The notes: generated by a model from the sequence alone, not told the origin. A DNA stretch of 64,000 bases from Clostridiales bacterium UBA7285 (GCA_002472145.1 DKRJ01000034.1:19746-83745), one strand, 5' to 3'. Counted from the stretch's first letter, positions 25,059 to 33,995 are shown. Program-made: numbers and translations.

Positions 25059-26948
25059 ATGGATACATACCTCATGGGAGAATATGACGTTGCGGTGATT
25101 GGCGCGGGACACGCGGGCTGTGAGGCCGCTCTGGCCGCTGCGCGCATGGGAAGCCGCACTATCATGTTTTCCATAAATCTCGAAGCCATAGCGATGATGC
25201 CATGCAATCCGTCTATAGGCGGCACCGGCAAGGGCCACCTCGTGCGCGAGATCGACGCGCTCGGCGGAGAGATGGGAAAGAACATAGATAAAACATTCAT
25301 ACAGAGCAGGATGCTGAACACATCCAAGGGCCCCGCCGTCCACTCTCTGCGCGCGCAGGCGGACAAACGCCTGTACCACGCCGAGATGAAGCGCACTATA
25401 GAGCGCGAGCCGCTGCTCGACATGAAACAGGACGAGATCATCGAGATACTGGTCGAGGACGGCCACGTCACGGGCGTGATGACGAAGACCCACGCCATAT
25501 ATAAAGCAAAAGCCGTGATCATCGCCACGGGCACCTTTCTCGCCGGCAAAGTCTTCATCGGGGACAGCGCTTTCCCGAGCGGCCCGAACGGCCTGGCGCC
25601 GGCCAATTACCTGTCCGAGAGTTTGAGGAAGATCGGCATCCCTCTCAGGAGATTCAAGACAGGTACTCCGGCCAGGGCTCTTTCCTCGTCGTTCGATTAT
25701 TCGAAAATGACGATCCAGCAGGGCGACAGCGAGATCGTTCCGTTCTCTTTCATGAACGATTCGCTTGAGAAGGAGCAGGTCCCGTGCTGGCTCACATATA
25801 CCAATAAAGAAACGCACGAGATACTGCGGCGCAATTTTTCGCGCTCGGCCCTCTTCGGAGGCCAGATCGAGGGGATCGGGCCGCGCTACTGTCCGTCGAT
25901 CGAGGATAAGGTCCGCCGCTTCCCTGACCGCGCGCGCCATCAGCTTTTCATAGAACCCGAGGGCCTCGATACGGATGAGATGTACATCCAGGGAATGAGT
26001 TCCAGCATGCCGGAGGACGTGCAGAGAGATTTCTACCATACGATCGCCGGCCTCGAACACATCAGGATCACCCGCCCCGCGTATGCCATCGAATACGACT
26101 GCACGGATCCGACGACGCTGAAGGCGAGCCTCGAGTCTAAGATCGTAAAAGGCCTTTTCGGAGCTGGACAGTTCAACGGCAGCTCCGGGTACGAGGAGGC
26201 GGCCGCTCAGGGCCTCATGGCCGGGATCAACGCACATCTGGCAATAAATGGAAAAGAACCGTTCGTCCTCGGAAGAATCGAGGCTTATATCGGCGTTCTC
26301 ATCGACGATCTCGTGACTAAAGGTACTAATGAACCTTACAGAATAATGACGAGCAGAGCGGAATACAGACTGCTTCTGAGGCAGGACAACGCCGACGACC
26401 GTCTGACGAAGAAGAGTTATGAGATCGGGCTGGCTTCGGAAGAGCGCTATCGGAAGACTCTCGAGAAGGAACGCGAGGTCGCTGCCGAACAAAAACGTCT
26501 CAGCGAAACGTACGTCGACGGAGAAACGGCTTCCCAATTCTTGGAAAAATATGGCAGCGGGCCTGTGCCCGGAAGGATCAGCCTCTACGAGATACTCAAA
26601 CGGCCGGAGATAAACTACGGCAGTATCGCAGAGATAGATCCGGACATGCCTCTGCTGTCTCCTCACGCTAAAGCGCAGGTCGCCGTAGAGATCAAATATG
26701 CGGGATATATAAAGAAGCAGTGCGAGCAGGTCGAAAAATTCCACAGGCTCGAAAGCAGAAAGATACCGGAGCATATCGATTACTCCGTGATAGACGGGCT
26801 TCGCACGGAAGCAAAGCAGAAGCTTGACGCCATAAGACCTGTCTCGATAGGTCAGGCGTCGCGCATCTCCGGGGTTTCCCCGGCGGACATCAATGTCCTG
26901 CTCGTCTATCTCGAGAGACAGAAACGCGCCGGATCGAAGAACGACTGA
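25059..26948 (+). CDS. mnmG: tRNA uridine-5-carboxymethylaminomethyl modification enzyme MnmG
   Basis: 629 residues. FAD-dependent partner of MnmE. The Rossmann motif VIGAGHAGCEAALAAARMG lies near the N-terminus. The family signatures GGTGKGHLVREIDALGGEMG and GQFNGSSGYEEAAAQGLMAG are intact. The C-terminal MnmE-binding region ends with ISPADINVLLVYL-like residues (GVSPADINVLLVYLER). The start at 25059 has GGGAGGAG upstream; an in-frame ATG 15 nt later is an alternative. Confidence 0.96.
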   Translation: MDTYLMGEYDVAVIGAGHAGCEAALAAARMGSRTIMFSINLEAIAMMPCNPSIGGTGKGHLVREIDALGGEMGKNIDKTFIQSRMLNTSKGPAVHSLRAQADKRLYHAEMKRTIEREPLLDMKQDEIIEILVEDGHVTGVMTKTHAIYKAKAVIIATGTFLAGKVFIGDSAFPSGPNGLAPANYLSESLRKIGIPLRRFKTGTPARALSSSFDYSKMTIQQGDSEIVPFSFMNDSLEKEQVPCWLTYTNKETHEILRRNFSRSALFGGQIEGIGPRYCPSIEDKVRRFPDRARHQLFIEPEGLDTDEMYIQGMSSSMPEDVQRDFYHTIAGLEHIRITRPAYAIEYDCTDPTTLKASLESKIVKGLFGAGQFNGSSGYEEAAAQGLMAGINAHLAINGKEPFVLGRIEAYIGVLIDDLVTKGTNEPYRIMTSRAEYRLLLRQDNADDRLTKKSYEIGLASEERYRKTLEKEREVAAEQKRLSETYVDGETASQFLEKYGSGPVPGRISLYEILKRPEINYGSIAEIDPDMPLLSPHAKAQVAVEIKYAGYIKKQCEQVEKFHRLESRKIPEHIDYSVIDGLRTEAKQKLDAIRPVSIGQASRISGVSPADINVLLVYLERQKRAGSKND

Positions 26949-26961
26949 AACGGAACGTAGT

Positions 26962-27705
26962 ATGATGTCAGAAAGCCTTAAGACCAGGATCAGCGAACTC
27001 ATGGACCGCGTCAGCCCCGGCAGCGCTTCAGCCGGGACCGAAGCGCTCTTCACATATTCCGCCGGGATACTCGATCTGAACACGAAAGTAAACCTCACCG
27101 CCAACCGCGACGAGGACTCCTTCTTCGTAAGGAATATAGCCGACTCTCTTTCGGCGCTTTCGGTCCCGGAACTGCTCTCGGCCGCAAAAGTGGTCGACGT
27201 CGGTACGGGAGGGGGATTCCCCGGGGTCCCTCTGGCCGTCTGTCTGCCCGGTGCGAAATTCACACTGATGGATTCCGTCGGAAAGAAGCTCAAGGCTGTC
27301 GGGACTTGCGCGGCGCAGGCAGGGATAACCAATGTATCCTTAGTGCATATAAGAGCGGAAGACGCAGGACAAGATCCGGAATTCAGAGAGAGATTCGACG
27401 TATGCGTCGCACGTGCCGTCTCGGAGCTTTCCGTGCTCTGCGAGTACTGCATGCCGCTTGTCCATCTCGGCGGGACGGTGATCGCCTTTAAGAGCGCCGG
27501 CTCCGCGGAAGAGATCGAATCGGCCCGTAATGCGATACGCAGGCTGGGCGGCGGGACGGTCTCCGCCCTCGGCAGAGAGGACGTGGAGATATACAGACGA
27601 TACGACGACCTGAGCGGACACGCCCTAATAATCATACACAAATCTGGCGCCACGCCTCGCGAATATCCTCGCAAGGCCGGTACGCCGAAGAGCCGCCCGC
27701 TTTAG
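26962..27705 (+). CDS. rsmG: 16S rRNA (guanine-527-N7)-methyltransferase RsmG
   Basis: 247 residues. SAM-dependent methylation of G527 in 16S rRNA. The N-terminal helix motif NLTANRDEDSFFVRNIADSL and the SAM loop VVDVGTGGGFPGVPLAV are characteristic. The start at 26962 is chosen because the frame upstream lies inside mnmG. No strong ribosome site is seen, so coupling to mnmG translation 13 nt upstream is likely. Transcription probably ends at the parS palindrome 47 nt downstream. Confidence 0.94.
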   Translation: MMSESLKTRISELMDRVSPGSASAGTEALFTYSAGILDLNTKVNLTANRDEDSFFVRNIADSLSALSVPELLSAAKVVDVGTGGGFPGVPLAVCLPGAKFTLMDSVGKKLKAVGTCAAQAGITNVSLVHIRAEDAGQDPEFRERFDVCVARAVSELSVLCEYCMPLVHLGGTVIAFKSAGSAEEIESARNAIRRLGGGTVSALGREDVEIYRRYDDLSGHALIIIHKSGATPREYPRKAGTPKSRPL

Positions 27706-27751
27706 TGTTTTCCGCTGCGGTTTTCTCCCCGCGGATCGGAAAGCCATCCAG

Positions 27752-27780
27752 GAATGTTTCACGTGAAACATTCTTTTTTT
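27752..27780. promoter_or_regulatory. Perfect parS site that also forms a terminator-like hairpin
   Basis: TGTTTCACGTGAAACA at 27755-27770 matches the universal 16-bp parS exactly. The palindrome extends perfectly to 22 bp (27752-27773) and is followed by seven T (27774-27780). As RNA it can fold as a 9-bp stem with a 4-nt loop and U tract, ending mnmE-mnmG-rsmG. ParB (Spo0J) binds the DNA form, and parA-parB lie directly downstream. Confidence 0.9.
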
Positions 27781-27884
27781 ATTTTCCTTATAGCGGGGAA
27801 AAGCAATGTAGTATATAATAGGAATACATATTTGTAAGTTCGATAACGTTTACATATTCCATTATTCACCATTCGGAGGTACAA

Positions 27885-28658
27885 ATGGGTAAAGCCATCG
27901 CGATTTTCAACCAGAAAGGCGGCGTCGGAAAGACGACGACCAATATCAACCTCGGGGCCTGTCTAGCGATGATGGGAAAGAAAGTCCTGATCATAGACAT
28001 CGACCCGCAGGGCAACACGACGAGCGGGATCGGCATCCGTAAAAAAAGCCTGGAATACACCGTCTACGACGTATTGATAGCCGATAACTTCGATACAAAG
28101 CAGGCGATACTTCACACGCGCGTAAAGAATCTGGACATCATCCCGGCGAGCGTCGACCTCGCCGGAGCCGAGATCGAACTAGTCGCGATAGAGGGGCGCG
28201 AGAAGCGCCTTAAGAAAGCCATCGATCAGGTCAGGTCATCGTACGATTACATCTTCGTCGACTGCCCGCCTTCGCTCGGCCTTCTGACTATCAATTCGCT
28301 GACGGCGGTGGACAGCGTTATAATCCCTATCCAATGCGAATTCTACGCACTCGAAGGCGTCAGCCAGCTCGTCAGCACGATCGAACTAGTCAGGAAGAAT
28401 CTCAACCCTAAACTGGAAGTCGAGGGAGTCATTCTCTCGATGTTTGACGGCAGGACCAATCTCTCGGTACAGGTTGTCCAGGAAGTTAAGAAGTACTTTG
28501 GCTCGAAGGTCTATTCCACCGTCATCCCGCGCAATATCAGGCTCGCGGAAGCGCCGAGCTACGGCCTTCCGATAGTGGAGTACGATCCTAAGTCGAAGGG
28601 CGCAGGGGCGTATACGGACTTTGCGCATGAGTTTCTGGAAAGAGAGGGGCAGAGATGA
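27885..28658 (+). CDS. parA: Chromosome-partitioning ATPase ParA (Soj)
   Basis: 257 residues. Deviant Walker ATPase working with ParB in origin segregation; in Bacillus, Soj also regulates DnaA. Deviant Walker A KGGVGKTTTNINLG is at the N-terminus, and IDIDPQGNTTSG and FVDCPPSLG follow. A strong CGGAGG precedes the start. A TATAAT at 27814-27819 is the likely -10 element. It overlaps parB by 4 nt. Confidence 0.96.
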   Translation: MGKAIAIFNQKGGVGKTTTNINLGACLAMMGKKVLIIDIDPQGNTTSGIGIRKKSLEYTVYDVLIADNFDTKQAILHTRVKNLDIIPASVDLAGAEIELVAIEGREKRLKKAIDQVRSSYDYIFVDCPPSLGLLTINSLTAVDSVIIPIQCEFYALEGVSQLVSTIELVRKNLNPKLEVEGVILSMFDGRTNLSVQVVQEVKKYFGSKVYSTVIPRNIRLAEAPSYGLPIVEYDPKSKGAGAYTDFAHEFLEREGQR

Positions 28659-29566
28659 AGACGAGCGGAAAGAACAGAGGACTCGGCCGCGGGCTTGACG
28701 CGCTTTTCGCCGATCAGGAGCCCGTTTCGCGGGAAACACATTCCGATGGAAAAGGCCCGGACGAAAACGCCGGCGAAGATTCGGTAATATATGTAAGCAT
28801 CAACGATATCAAGCCTAACGCGGATCAGCCGAGGAAGGTCTTCGACGAGGATAAGATACAGGATCTCGCCGATTCGATCACGGCCAACGGCATCATCCAG
28901 CCTCTTATCGTACGGAAATCCAAAGTCGGATATGAGATAGTAGCCGGCGAACGCAGGTGGAGGGCGGCGAGAAAGGCGGGACTGAAGGAGGTCCCTTGCC
29001 TCGTCAGGCAGTTCACCGAAGAGGAGAACATGCTTGTCACCATCATCGAGAACATGCAGCGTGAGGACCTGAATCCGATAGAAGAAGCGGAAGGCCTCTC
29101 GAAGATGATGGATAAGTACGGCATGACGCAGGAACAGGTCTCTAAGAGCGTAGGCAAATCACGTCCGTACATCGCCAATTCTCTGAGACTGCTGAAACTG
29201 CCGGAAGAAGTCAGGAAAGCGTTGAGCGCCGGGCAGATCAGCGCCGGGCACGCCCGCGCGATCCTTTCGGCGGGAAGCGAAAAACGCCAGAAAGAGATAT
29301 GCGCTAAGGTCATAGCCGAGGGACTTTCCGTGCGCGACACGGAGAAACTCGTAGCGAAAAAGCCTAAGAGCGCTCCGGAGAAGCACCGCTCGGTAAAGAA
29401 CCGCGAGACCGTCAGTGTGGAACGCGAGTTGAAAGGGATCCTCGGGACCAAGGTCAGCATAGAGGCAAAGGGAAAAGGCGGCGGGACCATAGAGATCTCT
29501 TACTACAGCCTCGAGGAACTCAACCGCCTGATCGACATGCTGAGGACGATCAGCGGCGATAAATAG
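28655..29566 (+). CDS. parB: Chromosome-partitioning protein ParB (Spo0J)
   Basis: 303 residues. CTP-dependent DNA clamp that loads at parS. The N-terminal motif GRGLDALF is typical. The CTPase region has DQPRKVFDEDKIQDLADSI and the GERRWRAARKAGL box. The helix-turn-helix is MTQEQVSKSVGKSRPYIANS, and the C-terminal dimerisation part follows a basic linker. A degenerate parS copy lies inside this gene. Confidence 0.96.
   Translation: MKTSGKNRGLGRGLDALFADQEPVSRETHSDGKGPDENAGEDSVIYVSINDIKPNADQPRKVFDEDKIQDLADSITANGIIQPLIVRKSKVGYEIVAGERRWRAARKAGLKEVPCLVRQFTEEENMLVTIIENMQREDLNPIEEAEGLSKMMDKYGMTQEQVSKSVGKSRPYIANSLRLLKLPEEVRKALSAGQISAGHARAILSAGSEKRQKEICAKVIAEGLSVRDTEKLVAKKPKSAPEKHRSVKNRETVSVERELKGILGTKVSIEAKGKGGGTIEISYYSLEELNRLIDMLRTISGDK
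28723..28738. promoter_or_regulatory. Degenerate parS inside parB
   Basis: CGTTTCGCGGGAAACA matches parS at 13 of 16 positions and keeps both GTTTC and GAAAC half-sites. Bacillus subtilis also has a parS within its parB gene, so this may be functional; the central changes could weaken binding. Confidence 0.5.
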
Positions 29567-29663
29567 TCAGGTTCAAACAAATCGACCCGACTGGAAAAAT
29601 CTGGGAATAATAACGCAATTTGTAATAGCACAGATTCGCTCTGGCCGGGGATAGAAGTGAAAA

Positions 29664-30014
29664 ATGCAGGACTTTAAATTTATAGATCTGTTCTCGGGGA
29701 TCGGCGGATTTCATCAGGCGATGACACAACTCGGAGGAGAATGTGTCTTTGCTTCGGAAATAGATGAATACTGCAATAAAGTATATTTCGACAACTATGG
29801 AATAGATTCCGCGGTCAATATCAGAGACGCTGCCGCTGAAGACATCCCGCCCCACGATGTTTTATGCGCAGGGTTTCCGTGTCAGGCGTTCAGCAAAGCC
29901 GGGAAGCAGGAGGGTCTGACGGACCGGACGAGAGGAACTTTATTTTTCGAGATCGTCAGGATCTTACAATATCATAGAACGAAATATATCATACTGGAAA
30001 ACGTTAGAAATTTA
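29664..30014 (+). pseudogene. DNA (cytosine-5) methyltransferase, 5' part only
   Basis: About 117 codons of a C5 methyltransferase remain. Motif I is FIDLFSGIGGF, motif IV with the catalytic cysteine is AGFPCQAFSKAG, and motif VI is ILENVRNL. The frame then runs into the insertion element at 30015 and stops at 30062, so the target-recognition domain and motifs VIII-X are missing. The fragment alone cannot methylate DNA. It starts about 100 nt after parB and probably came from a mobile restriction-modification cassette. Confidence 0.88.
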
Positions 30015-31543
30015 GGCTCTTCAGGCACCGTTGTGGGTAAAAAAGCAGTGAATCTCCTGTAATCATGCAGGCCTGAGCTGTTTTAGTTTTCGATTAGGAA
30101 GTGGGAACTGTATATCTGAGCACACAAGGTACACCATGTCGATCATGTTGTTGATGTTTCTGAAGCCGTAAGCCTTGCGGATTATCAGCTTGATTTTGTT
30201 GTTCGTTGCCTCAATGCGCGCATTGCTCAAACCGCAACGAATTGTGTTTAAGATATGTTCCTTGTGGCGCTTGATCTTGTGATAAAGATCTATGAAAGCA
30301 GGTATCCTGCTGTGACTTGCCCAGAAGAGCCAGTGCTTCAGATCGACTTCTGCCCTCTCGACATCTGCTGATTTGAGAAGTAAGCGAAGCGACTCTTTGA
30401 GGCGGTATGCCCGATGCAGCTGCGGATCATTGGCCTGAATAATATCCAGACGAATCTGCTGTTTTTCTGTCAGATGCTCTGGCGCTTTGCCCAGAACATA
30501 TGCGGAGTTTTTGATGTCGGATGCCTTCTCGCGGGCAGCCTGAATCGCGGCAGCGACATTGTCATCTGTCCTTGGACGCCCACGCTTCTGCGGGTTAGCC
30601 TGTTCCATCTTCTGAGCTTTCTGATAAGCGGCACGCCACCTGTCCTTGCGGACTTCATCCAGTGTTTCCATTGTCCATTCCACGACGTGAAAAGGGTCAA
30701 CGCACCGTTCGCAGTCTGTCGTGAACTCATTGACGCAATCTGTAATCCAGCGTGCACCGTCTCCTGTAACGACCTTTATGCTGGCAAGCTGCTCTTCTGT
30801 CAGAGACCTGAAAAACTGCTCAAGAACGGACTTTCCATGCCCGTCTGCGGCCCATACGACGGTGTTGGTATCATGGTTGACTACGACTGTAATGTATTTA
30901 TGTCCCTTGCGATAGCTCGTTTCATCAATGCCGATATTTACTAACCCGTTCAGCCGCCTGGAGCGCTCCGGTTCCAGATCGTGAAGAGCACGTGAGATAC
31001 AGTTTCCGACAGTCTGCCAGTCAATGCGCATGTATTCAGCTACAGCGCTCCTGGGCAGATACTCTGCAAGCCAGGCAACTGTTAAATCGAATTTCTTCGT
31101 AAAGCCGCTGGAAGGATAGGCCCATGGAACGGCAGCGGTAACCACACCGTGATCCGGACAGATGACACGGCGGGTTTCAGACACGACCTCAACGACAATG
31201 CCCCCGAAATCCAATCCTCTCCATACCTTCGGATTTCGTGCAGCCCTGTCATACCTTGGAAGATGTCTTCTGCCACAGTGAGGGCAGACATCCTGATGCC
31301 ATACATTCGCTCTGGCATAGATTCTAAAATGATTAACACCGTCTGAATCAGTGTAGAAATCATACGATTCAACAACTGCATCCTTGACTCCAAGCAGTTT
31401 TTTGCATAATGTAGCAGTGGTCATCCTGAATCTCCTTGTGTGTTATGTTCAGCGCATTTACATTACAAGAATCAGGATGGCTTTTTCAATTATTGTTATC
31501 TCTGAAATGATGCTGGTTTACCCACAATCATGCCCGAAGCCTC
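30015..31543. mobile_element. ISL3-family insertion sequence
   Basis: About 1.53 kb with imperfect terminal inverted repeats. The left end starts GGCTCTTCAGGCAC and continues TTGTGGGTAA; the right end, read inward, is GAGGCTTCGGGCAT and continues TTGTGGGTAA. The left tip GGCTCTT matches the ISL3 family pattern. It carries one transposase on the minus strand. The flanking 8 bp (30007-30014 and 31544-31551) are not identical, so no target duplication is visible. The last few bases of the right end are uncertain. Confidence 0.82.
30063..31424 (-). CDS. ISL3-family transposase
   Basis: 453 residues, full length. The N-terminal zinc finger (CPHCGRRH) and the helix-turn-helix region come first. 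The DDE catalytic domain follows: first Asp in VNIGIDETSYRKGHKY, second in CVDPFHVVEW, and Glu in ARIEATNNKIKLIIRKAYGF. No frameshift is seen, so the element may be active. It reads opposite to the methyltransferase it interrupts. Confidence 0.93.
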   Translation of the reverse strand: MTTATLCKKLLGVKDAVVESYDFYTDSDGVNHFRIYARANVWHQDVCPHCGRRHLPRYDRAARNPKVWRGLDFGGIVVEVVSETRRVICPDHGVVTAAVPWAYPSSGFTKKFDLTVAWLAEYLPRSAVAEYMRIDWQTVGNCISRALHDLEPERSRRLNGLVNIGIDETSYRKGHKYITVVVNHDTNTVVWAADGHGKSVLEQFFRSLTEEQLASIKVVTGDGARWITDCVNEFTTDCERCVDPFHVVEWTMETLDEVRKDRWRAAYQKAQKMEQANPQKRGRPRTDDNVAAAIQAAREKASDIKNSAYVLGKAPEHLTEKQQIRLDIIQANDPQLHRAYRLKESLRLLLKSADVERAEVDLKHWLFWASHSRIPAFIDLYHKIKRHKEHILNTIRCGLSNARIEATNNKIKLIIRKAYGFRNINNMIDMVYLVCSDIQFPLPNRKLKQLRPA

Positions 31544-31637
31544 AGAATATTACGGCGGTAAATGGCATGTTCCCGACAAGCCGGATAAAGTTCTGGAGCG
31601 GGTCCTTGAGTTAAATGAACAACATAAGAGAAAATAG
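31544..31637 (+). pseudogene. C-terminal scrap of an unidentified gene to the right of the IS
   Basis: An open frame resumes right after the IS and ends at TAG 31635-31637. It encodes EYYGGKWHVPDKPDK, VLERVLELNEQHKRK. It does not look like the conserved end of a C5 methyltransferase. It may be the tail of a neighbouring gene, perhaps the cognate restriction enzyme, after loss of the sequence between. Confidence 0.5.
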
Positions 31638-31687
31638 CGATCCCTCTGCCGCAAGCGAGACGTGACGTGGCGTAAGATCGTACCGAG

Positions 31688-31711
31688 CCGCCCTTCTCCG
31701 GGCGGTTTTTT
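31688..31711 (+). terminator. Rho-independent terminator
   Basis: CCGCCC (31688-31693) pairs with GGGCGG (31700-31705), followed by T6. It closes the accessory patch and isolates gdpP. Confidence 0.85.
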
Positions 31712-31738
31712 GTACTACACGCAAAAAACGTGCTGATG

Positions 31739-31747
31739 TGGTATAAT
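31739..31747 (+). promoter_or_regulatory. Extended -10 promoter of gdpP-rplI
   Basis: TGGTATAAT is an extended -10 element (TGn plus TATAAT). No good -35 is present, as is common for this class. Predicted start near 31754, some 44 nt before the chosen gdpP ATG. Confidence 0.6.
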
Positions 31748-31797
31748 TAATAGCCAAATGACCATTTTGTCAGAAAGGAGAATGGTTTCGCATCAAT

Positions 31798-33558
31798 ATG
31801 GGAAGCATACTGGACAGCGTCAGAAACAACAAACTCCCTGTTCCTATGTGTTTTGTCGACGAAGAAGGGACAGTCACGGCGTCCACACCGGCCATCAGCC
31901 TCGTCTTCAGGGACGGCGTCGAGGACGGCACGGACTTCTACACCCTGACGGGAGTAAAGGCTAAAGACATCTCGGCGGCAAACAGCGGAAAGTTTCTTGT
32001 CAGGCGCGACATGAAACTTTTTAAGATCAGGTTTGACGAAACTCTGAAAGACAGCAGCCATCTCATAATGGTATTTTTCGACGACGCCACGGAATACGAA
32101 GAGCTCAGGGAAAAATACGACGCGCAGCAGATCTGCATAGCCAGAGTCAGCATAGATAACTACGACGAATTCAGCGATACGGTATCGCCGGAGACGAACA
32201 CCTCGGTCACAGCGCAGGTCGATAAGATCATCAGGGCCATGGCGGCCAGCATCAAGGCGACCGTCGATAAGGTCAAGGACACGCTGTACGTTTTGTACTT
32301 TCAGAAGAGTTTCCTGAAGTCTATAGAAGGCAGCGAGTTCGACATCCTCGACACCGTAAGGTCCATAGAGACCGAGGCGGACTTCCCGCTGACACTCTCC
32401 ATCGGCATAGGCGTCGGCGGAGATAACGTCACGGAGACGAACGACTTTGCCATAGCGGCGCTGGAGCTGGCGCTCGCGAGAGGCGGCGACCAGGCGATAG
32501 TCCGCGAAGGCGATAAACTCAGGTATTACGGCGGGACCACACAGTCGCGCGAACTCGGGAGCAAAGGCAAATCCCGTATCATCGGCATCGCCCTCTCAAA
32601 ACTGATCGGACAGTCGGAACGCGTGCTCATAATGGGCCATAAGAACGCGGATTTTGACTCGCTCGGCGCGGCCCTCGGTATATACCGGATGTGCGTGAGC
32701 TGCGGAGCGAAAGCCCACATAGTCATGACAACGCATAACAGTTCGCTCGACCTCCTGCTCGAACAGATGAAAGGCTTCGATAAATACGACGTCATCACCG
32801 ACAGAAAGGCGAGCAGGCTGCTCACGCCGGAGACCCTGGTAGTCGTCGTCGATACGCAGAGGCTGTCTTATCTCGATTCACAGAGCATCGTCAAAAAAGC
32901 GGAGCGCGTCGTCGTGATAGACCATCACAGACGTTCCGAGGACTACATCAGCGAGGCTACGCTCGCATATGTCGAGACATACGTGTCATCCACGTCAGAG
33001 CTCGTGGCCGAGATGCTTCAGTTCGTCATCGAGCGGCGTGAACTCTGGAAAATAGAGGCGGAAGCCATGCTCGCGGGCATCATGCTCGACACGAATTTCT
33101 TCACGACCAAAACAGGCGTCAGGACGTTCGAGGCGTGCGCGTGGCTCAGGCGCGCCGGCGCCGACACCACCGAGGTCAAGCGCTTCTTCCAGATAGACGA
33201 GGACGACTTCAAGGCGAGAGCCAGAGCATCGTCGAACGCCGTGTTCCACGAGGGCGGCGTGGCGACGGCGATCCTCGACATACCGCAGAAGGACGTGCAG
33301 ATAATCAATTCTCAGACGGCCGACGAACTTTTGACGATCAAAGGGATCACCGCGGCATTCGTAGTCGGAACAGACGAAAAGGGACAGACGTATCTGAGCG
33401 CCAGATCGCTCGGCGACATAAACGTACAGCTCATCGCGGAAAAACTCGGCGGAGGCGGCCACCTGACGACGTCCGGCGCGCAGGTCGACCTCTCTCCAGA
33501 GGAAACGGTAGACGCGATCCTGGATATGCTTGAAAAAGGAGAAGTAAAGTGCAGGTAA
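31798..33558 (+). CDS. gdpP: Cyclic-di-AMP phosphodiesterase GdpP-like, without membrane segment
   Basis: 586 residues. Hydrolyses c-di-AMP. Order: PAS-like sensor (about 1-90), degenerate GGDEF (about 110-240), then the catalytic DHH domain with GHKNADFDSLGAALG, VVVDTQ and VVIDHHRRSED, and DHHA1 with GGGGHLTTSGAQ. Family members usually start with two transmembrane helices; here the protein begins directly at the PAS domain and has no hydrophobic segment. The chosen ATG is 17 nt from the GGAG, unusually far, and no in-frame ATG lies nearer; an in-frame stop at 31759 rules out a long extension. It overlaps rplI by 10 nt. Confidence 0.9.
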   Translation: MGSILDSVRNNKLPVPMCFVDEEGTVTASTPAISLVFRDGVEDGTDFYTLTGVKAKDISAANSGKFLVRRDMKLFKIRFDETLKDSSHLIMVFFDDATEYEELREKYDAQQICIARVSIDNYDEFSDTVSPETNTSVTAQVDKIIRAMAASIKATVDKVKDTLYVLYFQKSFLKSIEGSEFDILDTVRSIETEADFPLTLSIGIGVGGDNVTETNDFAIAALELALARGGDQAIVREGDKLRYYGGTTQSRELGSKGKSRIIGIALSKLIGQSERVLIMGHKNADFDSLGAALGIYRMCVSCGAKAHIVMTTHNSSLDLLLEQMKGFDKYDVITDRKASRLLTPETLVVVVDTQRLSYLDSQSIVKKAERVVVIDHHRRSEDYISEATLAYVETYVSSTSELVAEMLQFVIERRELWKIEAEAMLAGIMLDTNFFTTKTGVRTFEACAWLRRAGADTTEVKRFFQIDEDDFKARARASSNAVFHEGGVATAILDIPQKDVQIINSQTADELLTIKGITAAFVVGTDEKGQTYLSARSLGDINVQLIAEKLGGGGHLTTSGAQVDLSPEETVDAILDMLEKGEVKCR

Positions 33559-33995
33559 TACTAAAAAAAGACGTTAACGGCACCGGCAAGGCCGGTCAGA
33601 TCGTAAAGGTGAGCGACGGTTTCGCGAGGAACATGCTGATCCCGCGCGGGCTGGCAGTGGAGGCGACAGACGCGAACGTGAAGATCCTCCGCAAACAGAG
33701 AGAGATCGAGGCGCGTAAGAACGCCGAGAGCCGCGAGGACGCCGAAACGCTCGCAAATGAGTTGAAAGACAAGAAGGTAGTCATCAAAAGAAAAGCCGGC
33801 GAGGGCGGCAAACTCTTCGGATCCGTCACGTCCATGGACATCTCGGCAGCCCTTAAGGATCAGTTCGGGATCGAACTGGATAAGAAGAAGATCGATCTGG
33901 CTCAGCCGATCAAGTCGCTCGGGACATTCAGCGCCGAACTCAGGCTCTTCCAGGATATCAAATGCAGACTCGCGATACAGATCGAGGAAGAATAG
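33549..33995 (+). CDS. rplI: 50S ribosomal protein L9
   Basis: 148 residues, the usual length. The N-terminal signature is intact: KDVNGTGKAGQIVKVSDGFA, then RNMLIPRGLAV. A long helix and the C-terminal RNA-binding domain (GKLFGSVTSMDISAAL) follow. Start codon is GTG, 10 nt inside gdpP, with AAGGAG upstream; coupled translation is likely. The TAG stop lies in the first unit of a tandem repeat. Confidence 0.96.
   Translation: MQVILKKDVNGTGKAGQIVKVSDGFARNMLIPRGLAVEATDANVKILRKQREIEARKNAESREDAETLANELKDKKVVIKRKAGEGGKLFGSVTSMDISAALKDQFGIELDKKKIDLAQPIKSLGTFSAELRLFQDIKCRLAIQIEEE

Noticed and set aside
24966..27674. Minus-strand open frame of about 900 codons opposite mnmG and rsmG
   Set aside because: Both sense genes are certain by motifs; the antisense frame has no ribosome site and no recognisable domain.
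31758..31964. Alternative small open frame overlapping the gdpP start, as a possible frameshifted GdpP N-terminus
   Set aside because: It is Arg/His-rich with no hydrophobic helix, so it cannot supply the missing membrane segment.
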